DNA from: Ktedonobacterales bacterium
GTDB lineage: Bacteria > Chloroflexota > Ktedonobacteria > Ktedonobacterales > DATBGS01
DNA length: 64,000 nt
Assembly (NCBI GenBank): GCA_036557285.1
Contig: DATBHW010000034.1
Location: forward strand, 1 to 64,000
Direction: 5' to 3'
Positions 57,433 through 64,000 of this stretch are shown one piece after another (the first letter of the stretch is position 1; every line of letters starts with the position of its first letter). A program made the translations under genes and the position numbers. Below the pieces are notes generated by a model, which had not been told where the DNA came from, searched no databases, and saw only the letters and a list, made by a program, of their open reading frames with translations.

Positions 57433-58095
57433 ATGACGATACGCATTCTGTTTCTTCTTCTGGCGGCATACCTCCTTGGCTCCATCCCTTTCTCGCATTT
57501 CATCACCAAATGGCGCACTGGCCTGGTGATCCGCGAGGTAGGCGAGGGTAATGTGGGCAGCCGCAATGTGTGGCATGTGGTTGGGCCTCGCTGGGGTGTG
57601 CTGGCGTTTGCGCTGGATATGCTGAAAGGGTTGGCGGTGTACCTGGGGGGGCTGGCGCTGGGCGTGCCGATCTGGGGTATCGGGCTGGCGGGGATCGCGG
57701 CGGTGCTGGGCCACCAGTTTAGCTTTTTTCTGCATGGGCAGGGGGGTAAGGGGCTGGCGACGATGCTGGGGGTGATCCTGGGGCTTTCGCCGCTGGCCGC
57801 GCTTGGGGGGCTGGCGCTGCTGGGGCTGGCCTATGTGTTTTTCCGCGATTTCAATCCGAGTGTGATTGTCTCTGCGCTGGGGGTGATTTTCCTGCCGCTG
57901 GTGGTGGGGCCGTCGCCAGTGGTGACGGTCTACGCGCTGGGGATGGTGCTGATGGCGGGGGTGAAGAAGCTGCTGGATCGCCAGCATGAGACGCAGGTGT
58001 GGGGGGCGCATCCGTGGGAGGGAGGGGGGAAGCCGGGCTTTCATCATGCGGAAGGCAGCGATCAGGCGGCATCGCAGGATGCGAACGCGCACTAG
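57433..58095 (+). CDS. plsY: Acyl-phosphate:glycerol-3-phosphate acyltransferase PlsY
   Basis: A 220-residue inner-membrane enzyme with the PlsY motifs: LLGSIPFSHFI (motif 1), GNVGSRN (motif 1/2 loop, usually GxxGATN), FALDMLKG (motif 2) and GHQFSFFLHGQGGKGLAT (motif 3). It transfers the acyl group of acyl-phosphate to glycerol-3-phosphate, the first step of phospholipid synthesis. The C-terminus carries an unusual 35-residue hydrophilic tail with no hydrophobic helix. PlsX is not in the window. Confidence 0.9.
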   Translation: MTIRILFLLLAAYLLGSIPFSHFITKWRTGLVIREVGEGNVGSRNVWHVVGPRWGVLAFALDMLKGLAVYLGGLALGVPIWGIGLAGIAAVLGHQFSFFLHGQGGKGLATMLGVILGLSPLAALGGLALLGLAYVFFRDFNPSVIVSALGVIFLPLVVGPSPVVTVYALGMVLMAGVKKLLDRQHETQVWGAHPWEGGGKPGFHHAEGSDQAASQDANAH

Positions 58096-58149
58096 GGTAC
58101 GCTCCCCGACAGTTTTTTTTGCAGGGCCATATTCCTGGGGCGCGCCAGA

Positions 58150-58260
58150 CCCCCACCGTTCGCCGCCAGGGACGGCGGCGGTACAGGCCCCCACGGCCCC
58201 CCTGCCGCCTGGAAGGCGGCGCTACAAGTGGCCGCCTGTACCGCCAGCCTCTGTGCTGGG
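58150..58260. repeat. Intergenic hairpin repeats (reverse)
   Basis: Two reverse units, GCCGCCAGGGACGGCGGCGG and GCCGCCTGGAAGGCGGCGC, between plsY and the glycosyltransferase gene. Confidence 0.85.
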
Positions 58261-58379
58261 GCGGGAGGGGACGGGGGTGGCGCCCGCCGCTCCCATGTGC
58301 GGCTCGAAAACGTGTCAGGGAAAGAGCCACGAGCGCGGGGACGAGTTGTTTCTACTGATCTAGCGGAGTCGAGGCGCGT

Positions 58380-60038
58380 ATGCTGATCTATCAGAGTGTT
58401 ATTACGGCTCTTCTGGCTGTGATGCTGGTCAACACGATCAACAATCTGCGGCTGTTCCGCCGACCTGCGAAGCGGGCGCCGCCGGTTGATGGGCCGCTGG
58501 TTTCGGCGCTGATACCGGCGCGCAATGAGGAGCGTTCGATTGGCCGCTGTGTGGAGTCGCTGGCCCAGCAGGATTATCCCCACCTGGAGATTCTGGTGTG
58601 GGACGACCAGAGCGAGGACCGGACGGCGGAGATGGTGGAGGAGTTGGCGGGGCGCTATCCGTCGGTGCGCTTGCTGCGAGGGGGGCCGCTGCCGCCGAAC
58701 TGGCACGGCAAAGCCTATGCGTGCGCGCGACTGGCGCGGGAGGCGCGTGGCGATTGGCTGCTGTTTGTGGATGCTGATACGGTTCACGCTCCGGGGGCGG
58801 TTTCGACGGCGCTGGCGTTCGCGCAGGAGCAGCAAGCGGATTTGCTGACGATGATGCCGCTGGTGCTTGAAGAGAGCTTTGGCGAGGCGCTGCTGCTGCC
58901 GCTGGTGCCGATTACGTTTGGGACGTTCCTGCCGATGGGTCTGGTGGCGGGGCGCAAATATCCGCTGCTGGCGGGGGCGATGGGGCCGTTTCTGCTGTTC
59001 CGGCGCGAGTGGTATGAGCGGGTGGGGGGACACGAGGCGACGCGCACAGATATTGTGGAGGATATGAAGCTGGCGCGGCTGGTGAAGCAGCGCGGGGGGC
59101 TGGTGGTGTGGATTGATGGGACGGCGCTGACGCGGGTGCGCTTTTATCATAATTTCGTGGAGGCGTGGCACGGGCTGGCAAAAACGACGTTCGCGGCGAT
59201 AAACTATTCGCTCTCTGGCCTGCTGCCAGGGATTTCTGCGTGCATCGCGCTGTATCTGGCGCCGTATGGGTTTCTGGCTGCCGGGCTGGTGAATCGGCGC
59301 TTCGATGCGGCCTGGTTCTGGCTGCCGCTGAGCCAGATTCTGCTAGGCTGGTTTGCGCGCTGGCTGCTGGCTCAACGCTTTCATATGCGGCGTTGGATGG
59401 CTTTTTTACACGGGCTGACGATGCTGATGACGATTTTGATGACTTGTTATTCTACCTATCAGGCGATCTTTGGGGCGGGCGTGACCTGGAAGGGGCGCTC
59501 ATATCGGTTCCGAGGGCGCGGCGCGCGGCCTGGTGTGCAGAAACAGTTGGCAAAGACGCTGCTGACCGTTCGCCTGGGGTTGGGGTCGCTGCTGGCGGTG
59601 CTGGGCTGGCGCTGGGGGAATGAGGCGCTGGGAGTCGCGGCGCTGCTGCCGCTGGTCATCTGGACGTGCGCGATGCTGCAACACGCGCTGGCTTCTGGCG
59701 CGGAAGGGACGGGGAGCGGGACGCTGGCAAATGTGGCGGATGGTGTGAGTGGGCTGGGCAGCCTGGCGTATCTGCTGCTGAGCGGGCAGATGACGCTCTG
59801 GCTGGCGCTGGTGGTGCTGTTGATTTTGCTGGTGAGTGCCTATGCGTTCCACTGGCGCAGCCTGCCGACGGCAGGTTCGATTACGCTGGGGAGCCTGCTG
59901 CTGTTGATCGGGGGGGCGAATTTTTCGCTGATCCGTATTATTCTGTTCTGGTGGGCGCTGGGGGCGCTGTTTCTGGCGCGGCGCTCGGTTGGGCAGTTTC
60001 TGGGGGCGTGGTTTCAGCGCCTGCGCCCACCGCTGTGA
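58380..60038 (+). CDS. GT2 glycosyltransferase with C-terminal membrane helices (CrtQ-like)
   Basis: A 552-residue protein. An N-terminal membrane helix is followed by a GT-A catalytic domain: LIPARNEERSIGRCVESLAQQDYPHLEILVWDDQSEDRT, LLFVDADTVHAPGAV (DxD-like), GAMGPFLLFRREWYERVGGHE and DIVEDMKLARLVKQRGG. About nine hydrophobic helices follow in the second half. This matches family-2 transferases such as carotenoid glucosyl- or hopanoid glycosyltransferases. It probably glycosylates a membrane lipid or carotenoid. No ribosome site is obvious before the ATG. Confidence 0.8.
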   Translation: MLIYQSVITALLAVMLVNTINNLRLFRRPAKRAPPVDGPLVSALIPARNEERSIGRCVESLAQQDYPHLEILVWDDQSEDRTAEMVEELAGRYPSVRLLRGGPLPPNWHGKAYACARLAREARGDWLLFVDADTVHAPGAVSTALAFAQEQQADLLTMMPLVLEESFGEALLLPLVPITFGTFLPMGLVAGRKYPLLAGAMGPFLLFRREWYERVGGHEATRTDIVEDMKLARLVKQRGGLVVWIDGTALTRVRFYHNFVEAWHGLAKTTFAAINYSLSGLLPGISACIALYLAPYGFLAAGLVNRRFDAAWFWLPLSQILLGWFARWLLAQRFHMRRWMAFLHGLTMLMTILMTCYSTYQAIFGAGVTWKGRSYRFRGRGARPGVQKQLAKTLLTVRLGLGSLLAVLGWRWGNEALGVAALLPLVIWTCAMLQHALASGAEGTGSGTLANVADGVSGLGSLAYLLLSGQMTLWLALVVLLILLVSAYAFHWRSLPTAGSITLGSLLLLIGGANFSLIRIILFWWALGALFLARRSVGQFLGAWFQRLRPPL

Positions 60039-60119
60039 GGGCTGGGGGCAGGCTGGCGGTTGATGATGTTTTCCCATTCAATCAGGACATATCGGCGGGC
60101 GAGGGACGCCCCCACCCTG

Positions 60120-60340
60120 GTGGTTAAAAACCGCGGCTAGGGGCTGCGCCACCAAGTCCCTCTACAGGGACTCCCCACCCGCGGCGGCGCGGCGTTTGCC
60201 TGGAAGGGCGGCGTTGGCGCGGGCGCGGCGGTGGGCCGTCGGGACGACGGCGGTACGCGCAGGCGGCGTTGGCGCGTAGCGCCAGCCTTCGCGGCTTTCG
60301 AGCGGTGGGCCGTCGGGACGACGGCGGTACGGGTGGATGC
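60120..60340. repeat. Intergenic hairpin-repeat cluster (reverse)
   Basis: AAGTCCCTCTACAGGGACT module, then two GGGCCGTCGGGACGACGGCGG units. Here both arms carry matching changes (GTC/GAC in place of GCC/GGC), a clear compensatory change. Confidence 0.85.
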
Positions 60341-60352
60341 TGGCTTAGCATC

Positions 60353-61129
60353 CTATTGCAGACTGTCGAACCAGTCGAGGACGGCAGGCCAGGCGCTTTC
60401 GGGCAGGTCGGAAACGTCCTCGACCTCGAAGTGGTCGGCCAGCCCGGCCAGCGTTTCACCGATGGGCAGGCCCTGGCTGGCGCGCAGCTGGCGCGCCAGC
60501 AGGTAGATTTGCTTTAGCCGCTGCCCAGAATAGGCCACAATGGGCCGCGCTGGCCCGCCTTCCAGCGTGGTGACGCGCTCTTCGAGGTGTTGCTGGGTCT
60601 CTTCCACTGCCGCCAGACGGGCGCCTACCTCCTGCTGGTCTGCATGCGGCTGGCGGCGCAGCACCTCAAACTCACTTTCCAGGTGATGCAGGAAGGCATG
60701 CCCTTCCTGCCAGACGGATTGAGGCGCTGAAGCCTGGCTGGGAGGAGGCGGGACATTCGCATTGGCCGCTCGCTCGGCAAAGGCTCGTTCAATCAGGTCA
60801 ACAGCCTTTTGCTGCAATGCCAACGATACTGGTTGTTTTGCCTCCGGCAACCGAGAAACTTGCAGACCAGCAGCCCAGATAGGAATCGCCCAATGGAGTA
60901 AGACGTGCATTTCTATAGTGGTACTTCCAAACGGCATTGGCACTAAGACTAGAGCCTGAGAAAGCTTGGGATGCCTTCTCACACGAGCAAGCTGGCTGCT
61001 AAAATCGATGTCTAGAATCCGACATAAGGAGCGCAGTGTGGCCCCCAGCCGTCCATCAGGAAGTTGTAGAACATCAATTGGCGGAATCGTCGCCCCAATG
61101 CGAACCGGGATGAGCGTCAGGTTCATCAT
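60353..61129 (-). CDS. Phage-antirepressor-N-like protein (P22_AR_N), paralogue 2
   Basis: A 258-residue paralogue of the gene at 50.6 kb. The first 95 residues align in order (LIPVRIGATIPPIDVLQLPDGRLGATLRSLCRILDIDFSSQLARVRRHPKLSQALV...VLLHWAIPIWAAGL). A central helical segment (WQEGHAFLHHLESEFEVL) and a coiled coil (RLAAVEETQQHLEERVTTLEGG) follow. The C-terminal region QRLKQIYLLARQLRASQGLPIG resembles antirepressor/KilA-C-type helices. It is more complete than paralogue 1. No AGGAGG lies close to ATG at 61129. It is preceded by palindromes and a structured leader, as is paralogue 1. Confidence 0.65.
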   Translation of the reverse strand: MMNLTLIPVRIGATIPPIDVLQLPDGRLGATLRSLCRILDIDFSSQLARVRRHPKLSQALVLVPMPFGSTTIEMHVLLHWAIPIWAAGLQVSRLPEAKQPVSLALQQKAVDLIERAFAERAANANVPPPPSQASAPQSVWQEGHAFLHHLESEFEVLRRQPHADQQEVGARLAAVEETQQHLEERVTTLEGGPARPIVAYSGQRLKQIYLLARQLRASQGLPIGETLAGLADHFEVEDVSDLPESAWPAVLDWFDSLQ

Positions 61130-61161
61130 AAACACCCCACTGTTATACGATAAAAATCTTG

Positions 61162-61220
61162 GGTCATGGTCATTATAACCATGACCTGTGGTCGTTATGA
61201 CCATGACCTATGGTCATAAC
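61162..61220. promoter_or_regulatory. Palindrome pair before antirepressor-like paralogue 2
   Basis: GTTATGACCAT-GACCT-ATGGTCATAAC (61194-61220) is a perfect 11-5-11 palindrome. GGTCATGGT...ACCATGACC (61162-61186) has 9-bp arms around a TATAAT on the minus strand. The geometry is the same as the array in front of paralogue 1, with unrelated sequence. Confidence 0.7.
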
Positions 61221-61243
61221 GGTATCCCCTTGGAGTAAAAGGA

Positions 61244-61261
61244 TCAGCCAGACTCAGACAT
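61244..61261 (-). CDS. Five-codon leader peptide candidate
   Basis: ATG-TCT-GAG-TCT-GGC-TGA follows AAGGAGG at 8 bases at the end of leader copy D, the place where the main start codon stands in copies A, B and C. Its first three residues MSE equal the start of paralogue 1 (MSETE). It could be a control peptide or the remnant of an earlier start of the gene. Confidence 0.35.
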   Translation of the reverse strand: MSESG

Positions 61262-61536
61262 GTTCTCTGCCTCCTTAGTGTGATCTCGCGCAGGCGGCGC
61301 TGGAAGTGAAACGGCCATCCCCTGATGCGCGCGGGCCAGGCGATAGGCTGTTCGCCTGGGTGCTCAGGAGATGGCCGCTGAGAGGGGGAAACTCTATCGG
61401 GTGATAGAATGCTCCCAGCCCCATGCCCGGCGTTGGTCAGGAGTGGGGTGAGTGGCGCTGCCAGCGATTGGTACTGGCGGCGCTACGTGGTATAGTTGAG
61501 TTGTCAAGGTGCGCGGCGCGGTTGGTTGGGAATGCT
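61262..61536 (-). ncRNA. Structured leader RNA, copy D
   Basis: Read on the minus strand: a helix GCGC-GCCAG/CTGGC-GCGC, CCCC (61448-61445) with GGGG (61422-61419) around CCTG/CGGG, and the core CATTCTATCA (61411-61402). The long helix AGCGGCCATC-TCCTGA (61379-61364) pairs with TCAGG-GATGGCCG (61325-61311), enclosing CCAGGCGA/TCGCCTGG. The helix matches copies A and C in position but differs by paired substitutions. Confidence 0.65.
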
Positions 61537-61542
61537 GAGTAG

Positions 61543-61571
61543 AGTATACCGGCTGATTGGGTAGAAGTCAA
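61543..61571 (-). promoter_or_regulatory. Promoter of leader copy D
   Basis: TTGACT, 17 bases, TATACT on the minus strand. Confidence 0.75.
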
Positions 61572-61630
61572 GGGTGAAGGCAGATAACAATACACAGTAC
61601 GGATGGTCGGCAGCGAAAGGAAGGTGAGTT

Positions 61631-62242
61631 ATGGCAAGTGATGCCCAGAAGACGAGCGCCCACATTATTATTCACAGCAGCGCGATTGCGGCGGCTACGT
61701 GGTCGGGAGCGTCGGCGATTTTGCCGGGGGTGTCGGTGGTGACGGATACGGCGGGGGGGACGATTATCACGGTGGCGATGGCTTTTGCGCTGGGCAATGT
61801 GTTCAATCGCAAGCTGGATGAGTCGGCGATTATGGGGTTTGTGACGCTGGTGATCGGGCGGGAGTTGGGGATGATTGTGCTGAAGGGGGTCTTTAGCTTT
61901 ATCCCGCTGTTTGGTTCGCTGACGAACGCGACGATTACGTTCGGGCTGACGGAGGCTATCGGCTGGAGTCTGTTCCTGATTTTCGATGAGGGGAAAGACC
62001 TGGGGAAGCTGACGAAAGAGGAGATCGCGGTTTTTTTGCGGCGGGGCAAGAGCTATGCCGATGAGGTGAAGAAGTCGGGGGAGTTTGCGTGGATTGAGGA
62101 ACTGCCGCCGCACGTGAAGGCGCAGTATGATTATCTGACGAAGAAGCTGGGGGATAAGAATCTTTCGCAGGAAGAGCGGCAGGCGACGCTGAAAGAGATT
62201 GAAGACCTGATCGCGCCGTATAATCCGAAGAACAAAAAGTGA
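61631..62242 (+). CDS. Membrane-associated hypothetical protein (DUF697-like)
   Basis: A 203-residue protein. Residues 15-125 contain Gly/Ala-rich amphipathic helices (SAIAAATWSGASAILPGVSVVTDTAGGTIITVAMAFALGNVF, ELGMIVLKGVFSFIPLFGSLTNATITFGLTEAIGW) of the type seen in DUF697/YcjF membrane modules. The C-terminal 70 residues form a charged helical tail. ATG after AAGGAAGG. No adjacent GTPase is present. Function unknown. Confidence 0.55.
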   Translation: MASDAQKTSAHIIIHSSAIAAATWSGASAILPGVSVVTDTAGGTIITVAMAFALGNVFNRKLDESAIMGFVTLVIGRELGMIVLKGVFSFIPLFGSLTNATITFGLTEAIGWSLFLIFDEGKDLGKLTKEEIAVFLRRGKSYADEVKKSGEFAWIEELPPHVKAQYDYLTKKLGDKNLSQEERQATLKEIEDLIAPYNPKNKK

Positions 62243-62267
62243 GGGTGAACCGCTGGCCGGGCGGCGG

Positions 62268-62723
62268 CTATTCGGCGGCGTTGGGGCGGTCACGGACGGC
62301 CATCATGGTGGCGAGCATGGTGGCTATAAGCAATTCGTGGCCTTCCTGCACGGCAACGACCTCGCCAGAGCAGACGGTGATGGTGCGTCCGGGTCTGGTG
62401 ACGCGGCCACGCGCGGCAAAGAACGCGCCCTGGGCGGGGGCGAGGAAGTTGACTTTGTACTCGACGGTCAGGACGCCCACGTCGGCAGGCATGAGGCTGA
62501 AGGCGGCGTAGCCACAGGCGCTGTCAACGATGGTGGTGATGATGCCCGCGTGGAGGAAGCCATTCTGCTGGGTGAGGTCGGGGCGAAAGGGCAGTTGTAT
62601 CTCAATTTCGCCAGGCGCGACGTGGGTCATGGTCGCGCCCAGGGTGATCATGACCTGCTGGCGCGTGAAGCTGGTGCGCACGCGGGCCTCGAACCCGGCA
62701 TCCTGGGGTATAAAGTGGCTCAT
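62268..62723 (-). CDS. PaaI-type hotdog thioesterase
   Basis: A 151-residue hotdog thioesterase. It has the helix signature QNGFLHAGIITTIVDSACGYAAFSLMP with the catalytic Asp and strands VLTVEYKVNFLAPAQGAFFAARGRV. It belongs to the same family as the protein at 8.1-8.6 kb but is only distantly similar. It appears to be a single gene. It probably hydrolyses an aromatic or short acyl-CoA. Confidence 0.85.
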   Translation of the reverse strand: MSHFIPQDAGFEARVRTSFTRQQVMITLGATMTHVAPGEIEIQLPFRPDLTQQNGFLHAGIITTIVDSACGYAAFSLMPADVGVLTVEYKVNFLAPAQGAFFAARGRVTRPGRTITVCSGEVVAVQEGHELLIATMLATMMAVRDRPNAAE

Positions 62724-62801
62724 CTGCTGCTCTTCCCTTCTCTAAGCTCTACGATATAATGTTGTGTTGCTTGCTGGTTCATGCTGCCCTACCTCACCGG
62801 C

Positions 62802-63206
62802 TTACCTGCGGCTGTCGAGGGGTGGAAAGGCGTTGAGGAGCCGATCAATCTCTGCATGAATCTGGACTGGGGTGACTCCCATCTGATGGGCGGTCACCAG
62901 CAGCTGTATGACCGCCTGCTCGAACTGCTGCGCTCGCACCTTGGCTACTTGCGTGGGCGAGGGGGAAGCGATGAACACGCCCCGCCGGGCCGTGGTAGTC
63001 ACCCAGCCTTCGTTTTCCAGCTCGCTGTAGGCACGAACGACGGTATTGGGGGCCACGCCCAGGTCATGCGCCAACTGACGCACCGATGGCAGCATCGCCC
63101 CCGGCAGCAGGTGGCCGGTGGCGATTTGCAACCGAATCTGCGACCCGATTTGCTCATAGGGCGGGACGGAGCTGATGGGGTCGAGCACGAGGATAGGCGT
63201 ACTCAT
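62802..63206 (-). CDS. GntR-family regulator, YtrA subfamily
   Basis: A 134-residue regulator. It has PPYEQIGSQIRLQIATGHLLPGAMLPSVRQLAHDLGVAPNTVVRAYSELENEGWV and the wing ARRGVFIASP. A short C-terminal helix follows (QFEQAVIQLLVTAHQMGVTPVQIHAEID). The ATG overlaps the stop codon of the upstream membrane gene (ATGA), so here the regulator is second in its operon. Expected to repress its own operon. Confidence 0.9.
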   Translation of the reverse strand: MSTPILVLDPISSVPPYEQIGSQIRLQIATGHLLPGAMLPSVRQLAHDLGVAPNTVVRAYSELENEGWVTTTARRGVFIASPSPTQVAKVRAQQFEQAVIQLLVTAHQMGVTPVQIHAEIDRLLNAFPPLDSRR

Positions 63207-64000
63207 GTGACGCGCATCTTCTGCCAGGGCCACCCACCAAGGCGGCCACCAATCCGGCCAGCACACACTGGAAGGACAAACCCCAAGGAGATGCTGACCC
63301 ATGCCAAGAGGCTTACAACCTCAGCGAGGGGCAGATAGGGCTGGGGGCCACCCATCTGCCAGAAGTGCTGCTGCCAAAGACCAGCATCCAGCATCCCATC
63401 TTGATTCTCCCCCAAATAGCCTAGACTGATCAGCAGCGTCGCCTGCACCAGGCCAATGGAGAGCGCGCGGAGGAAATTGTCAGCGCGCTGGGCAGTCTGG
63501 GGGTCGGACGTGACCAGCAGCCGTGGAAGCCTGACGATGTACGCCATGAGGACTTCACCTCCCACCAGCAGGAGGAACATGGTCGCTGGGAGGATTCCCA
63601 GGATCCAGAAACTGGTGGGGAGCGGGAGGAACCTCCAGTGCCCGAGACGAATGGGAACCACTGGCCCAATATGGGGTCCAAGCACGCTGGTCTCGACGAT
63701 CACCAGAGCGAGCAAGGCCAGCATGAGCCAGCGGAACGCACCTGAGCGATAATCAGCGAGCCGACGCGGCTGGAGGTCGCCATAGGTCACGCGCCTGGCG
63801 CTGCTGTTTCGGAGTTGCCAGAACCCATCCGCTAAGCCCACGCCACCACCAATCAAGAGGCTTAGGTAAGGGATCACGCCGCTCAACTGCCCTGAGGTCA
63901 GCGCGGTCAGGCTCACCAGGGTTCCCGCCGCCAGGGCAAGGATGCCAGCTCCAAAAAGCAGTAGGAGCATAACCAGCCCTAGTCCCAACAGGAACGATGA
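63203..64000 (-). CDS. Membrane protein paired with the GntR regulator (5' end outside window)
   Basis: An open frame of at least 265 codons runs off the window edge. It has about seven hydrophobic helices, a cytoplasmic loop RNSSARRVTYGDLQPRRLADYRSG and TSDPQTAQRADNFLRALSIGLVQATLLISLGY. The composition resembles DUF1648/DUF5808-type proteins that are often coded with YtrA-like regulators. The true start is not visible; a TTG at 63988 is possible. Confidence 0.65.
   Translation of the reverse strand, partial: SSFLLGLGLVMLLLLFGAGILALAAGTLVSLTALTSGQLSGVIPYLSLLIGGGVGLADGFWQLRNSSARRVTYGDLQPRRLADYRSGAFRWLMLALLALVIVETSVLGPHIGPVVPIRLGHWRFLPLPTSFWILGILPATMFLLLVGGEVLMAYIVRLPRLLVTSDPQTAQRADNFLRALSIGLVQATLLISLGYLGENQDGMLDAGLWQQHFWQMGGPQPYLPLAEVVSLLAWVSISLGFVLPVCAGRIGGRLGGWPWQKMRVT

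Noticed and set aside
1-64000. tRNA and rRNA genes
   Set aside because: No TTCGANTC-type T-loop with matching acceptor stem and no rRNA-like stretch was found on either strand by eye.

Overview
The window is GC-rich bacterial chromosome with strong Shine-Dalgarno sequences and ordinary TTGACA/TATAAT-type promoters. The gene set (STAND-type ATPase, DUF4331 protein, YtrA-like GntR regulators, luciferase-like oxidoreductase, PlsY, L10/L12) and the great density of short intergenic hairpin repeats suggest a large-genome soil-type member of the Chloroflexota, perhaps Ktedonobacteria-like. That assignment is an inference; no rRNA or marker-gene search was possible.

Layout. 1-2.4 kb is a decayed mobile/CRISPR-like patch: an IS3 transposase tail, a Mu/TnsB-like C-terminal-domain protein translationally coupled to a broken cas6-like ORF, and a 124-bp miniature element. 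2.4-6.4 kb holds a small ORF and a STAND ATPase facing a tail-anchored kinase-like protein with a zinc ribbon. 6.8-28.3 kb is a mosaic of single-gene units and short operons: AlkX/YcaQ-like glycosylase, thioesterase, ChrA, nucleotidyltransferase, rhodanese, luciferase-like oxidoreductase, WYL regulator, lipoprotein, MFS exporter, methyltransferases, HSL-type esterase, a sigma factor/HEAT pair, a GntR-ABC operon and MntP. They are separated by repeat clusters. 29-36.7 kb is a one-direction block ending in a duplicated membrane sensor, a histidine kinase and a NarL-type regulator. 37-43 kb carries eight parS sites around a zincin-like gene and a GH31 glucosidase. 43-64 kb runs mostly rightward: TrkA-like protein, amidase, SPFH protein, Tat/DUF4331 pair, rplJ-rplL with L10 leader and attenuator, plsY, a GT2 glycosyltransferase, two antirepressor-like genes and a GntR/membrane pair.

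Replication context. To the left of about 38.5 kb the + strand is C-rich, to the right of about 44 kb it is G-rich, and the parS cluster (39.29-40.46 kb, with an eighth site at 43.1 kb) lies at the switch. This is the pattern expected beside a replication origin. No dnaA, parA or parB gene is present. Orientation of the common intergenic hairpin repeat flips at the same place.

Most unusual content. (1) Five leader regions (2.0, 19.3, 45.1, 50.2 and, on the minus strand, 61.5 kb) share a strong promoter, a CCCC...GGGG helix enclosing a hairpin, and an almost invariant ATTCTAYCAT-like single-stranded core. Several also share a long 3' helix whose arms differ by compensatory changes. They precede five unrelated or distantly related genes and look like a structured RNA family that I do not recognise. 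(2) Five composite non-autonomous elements have GGTTCYACC ends and perfect 9-bp target duplications, and their interiors are built from the same hairpin modules that fill the intergenic regions; one is inserted against a parS site. (3) Two antirepressor-like paralogues are preceded by arrays of 27-bp palindromes with different sequences but the same 11-5-11 geometry, and one leader contains two perfect inverted DnaA boxes, with a third further downstream.
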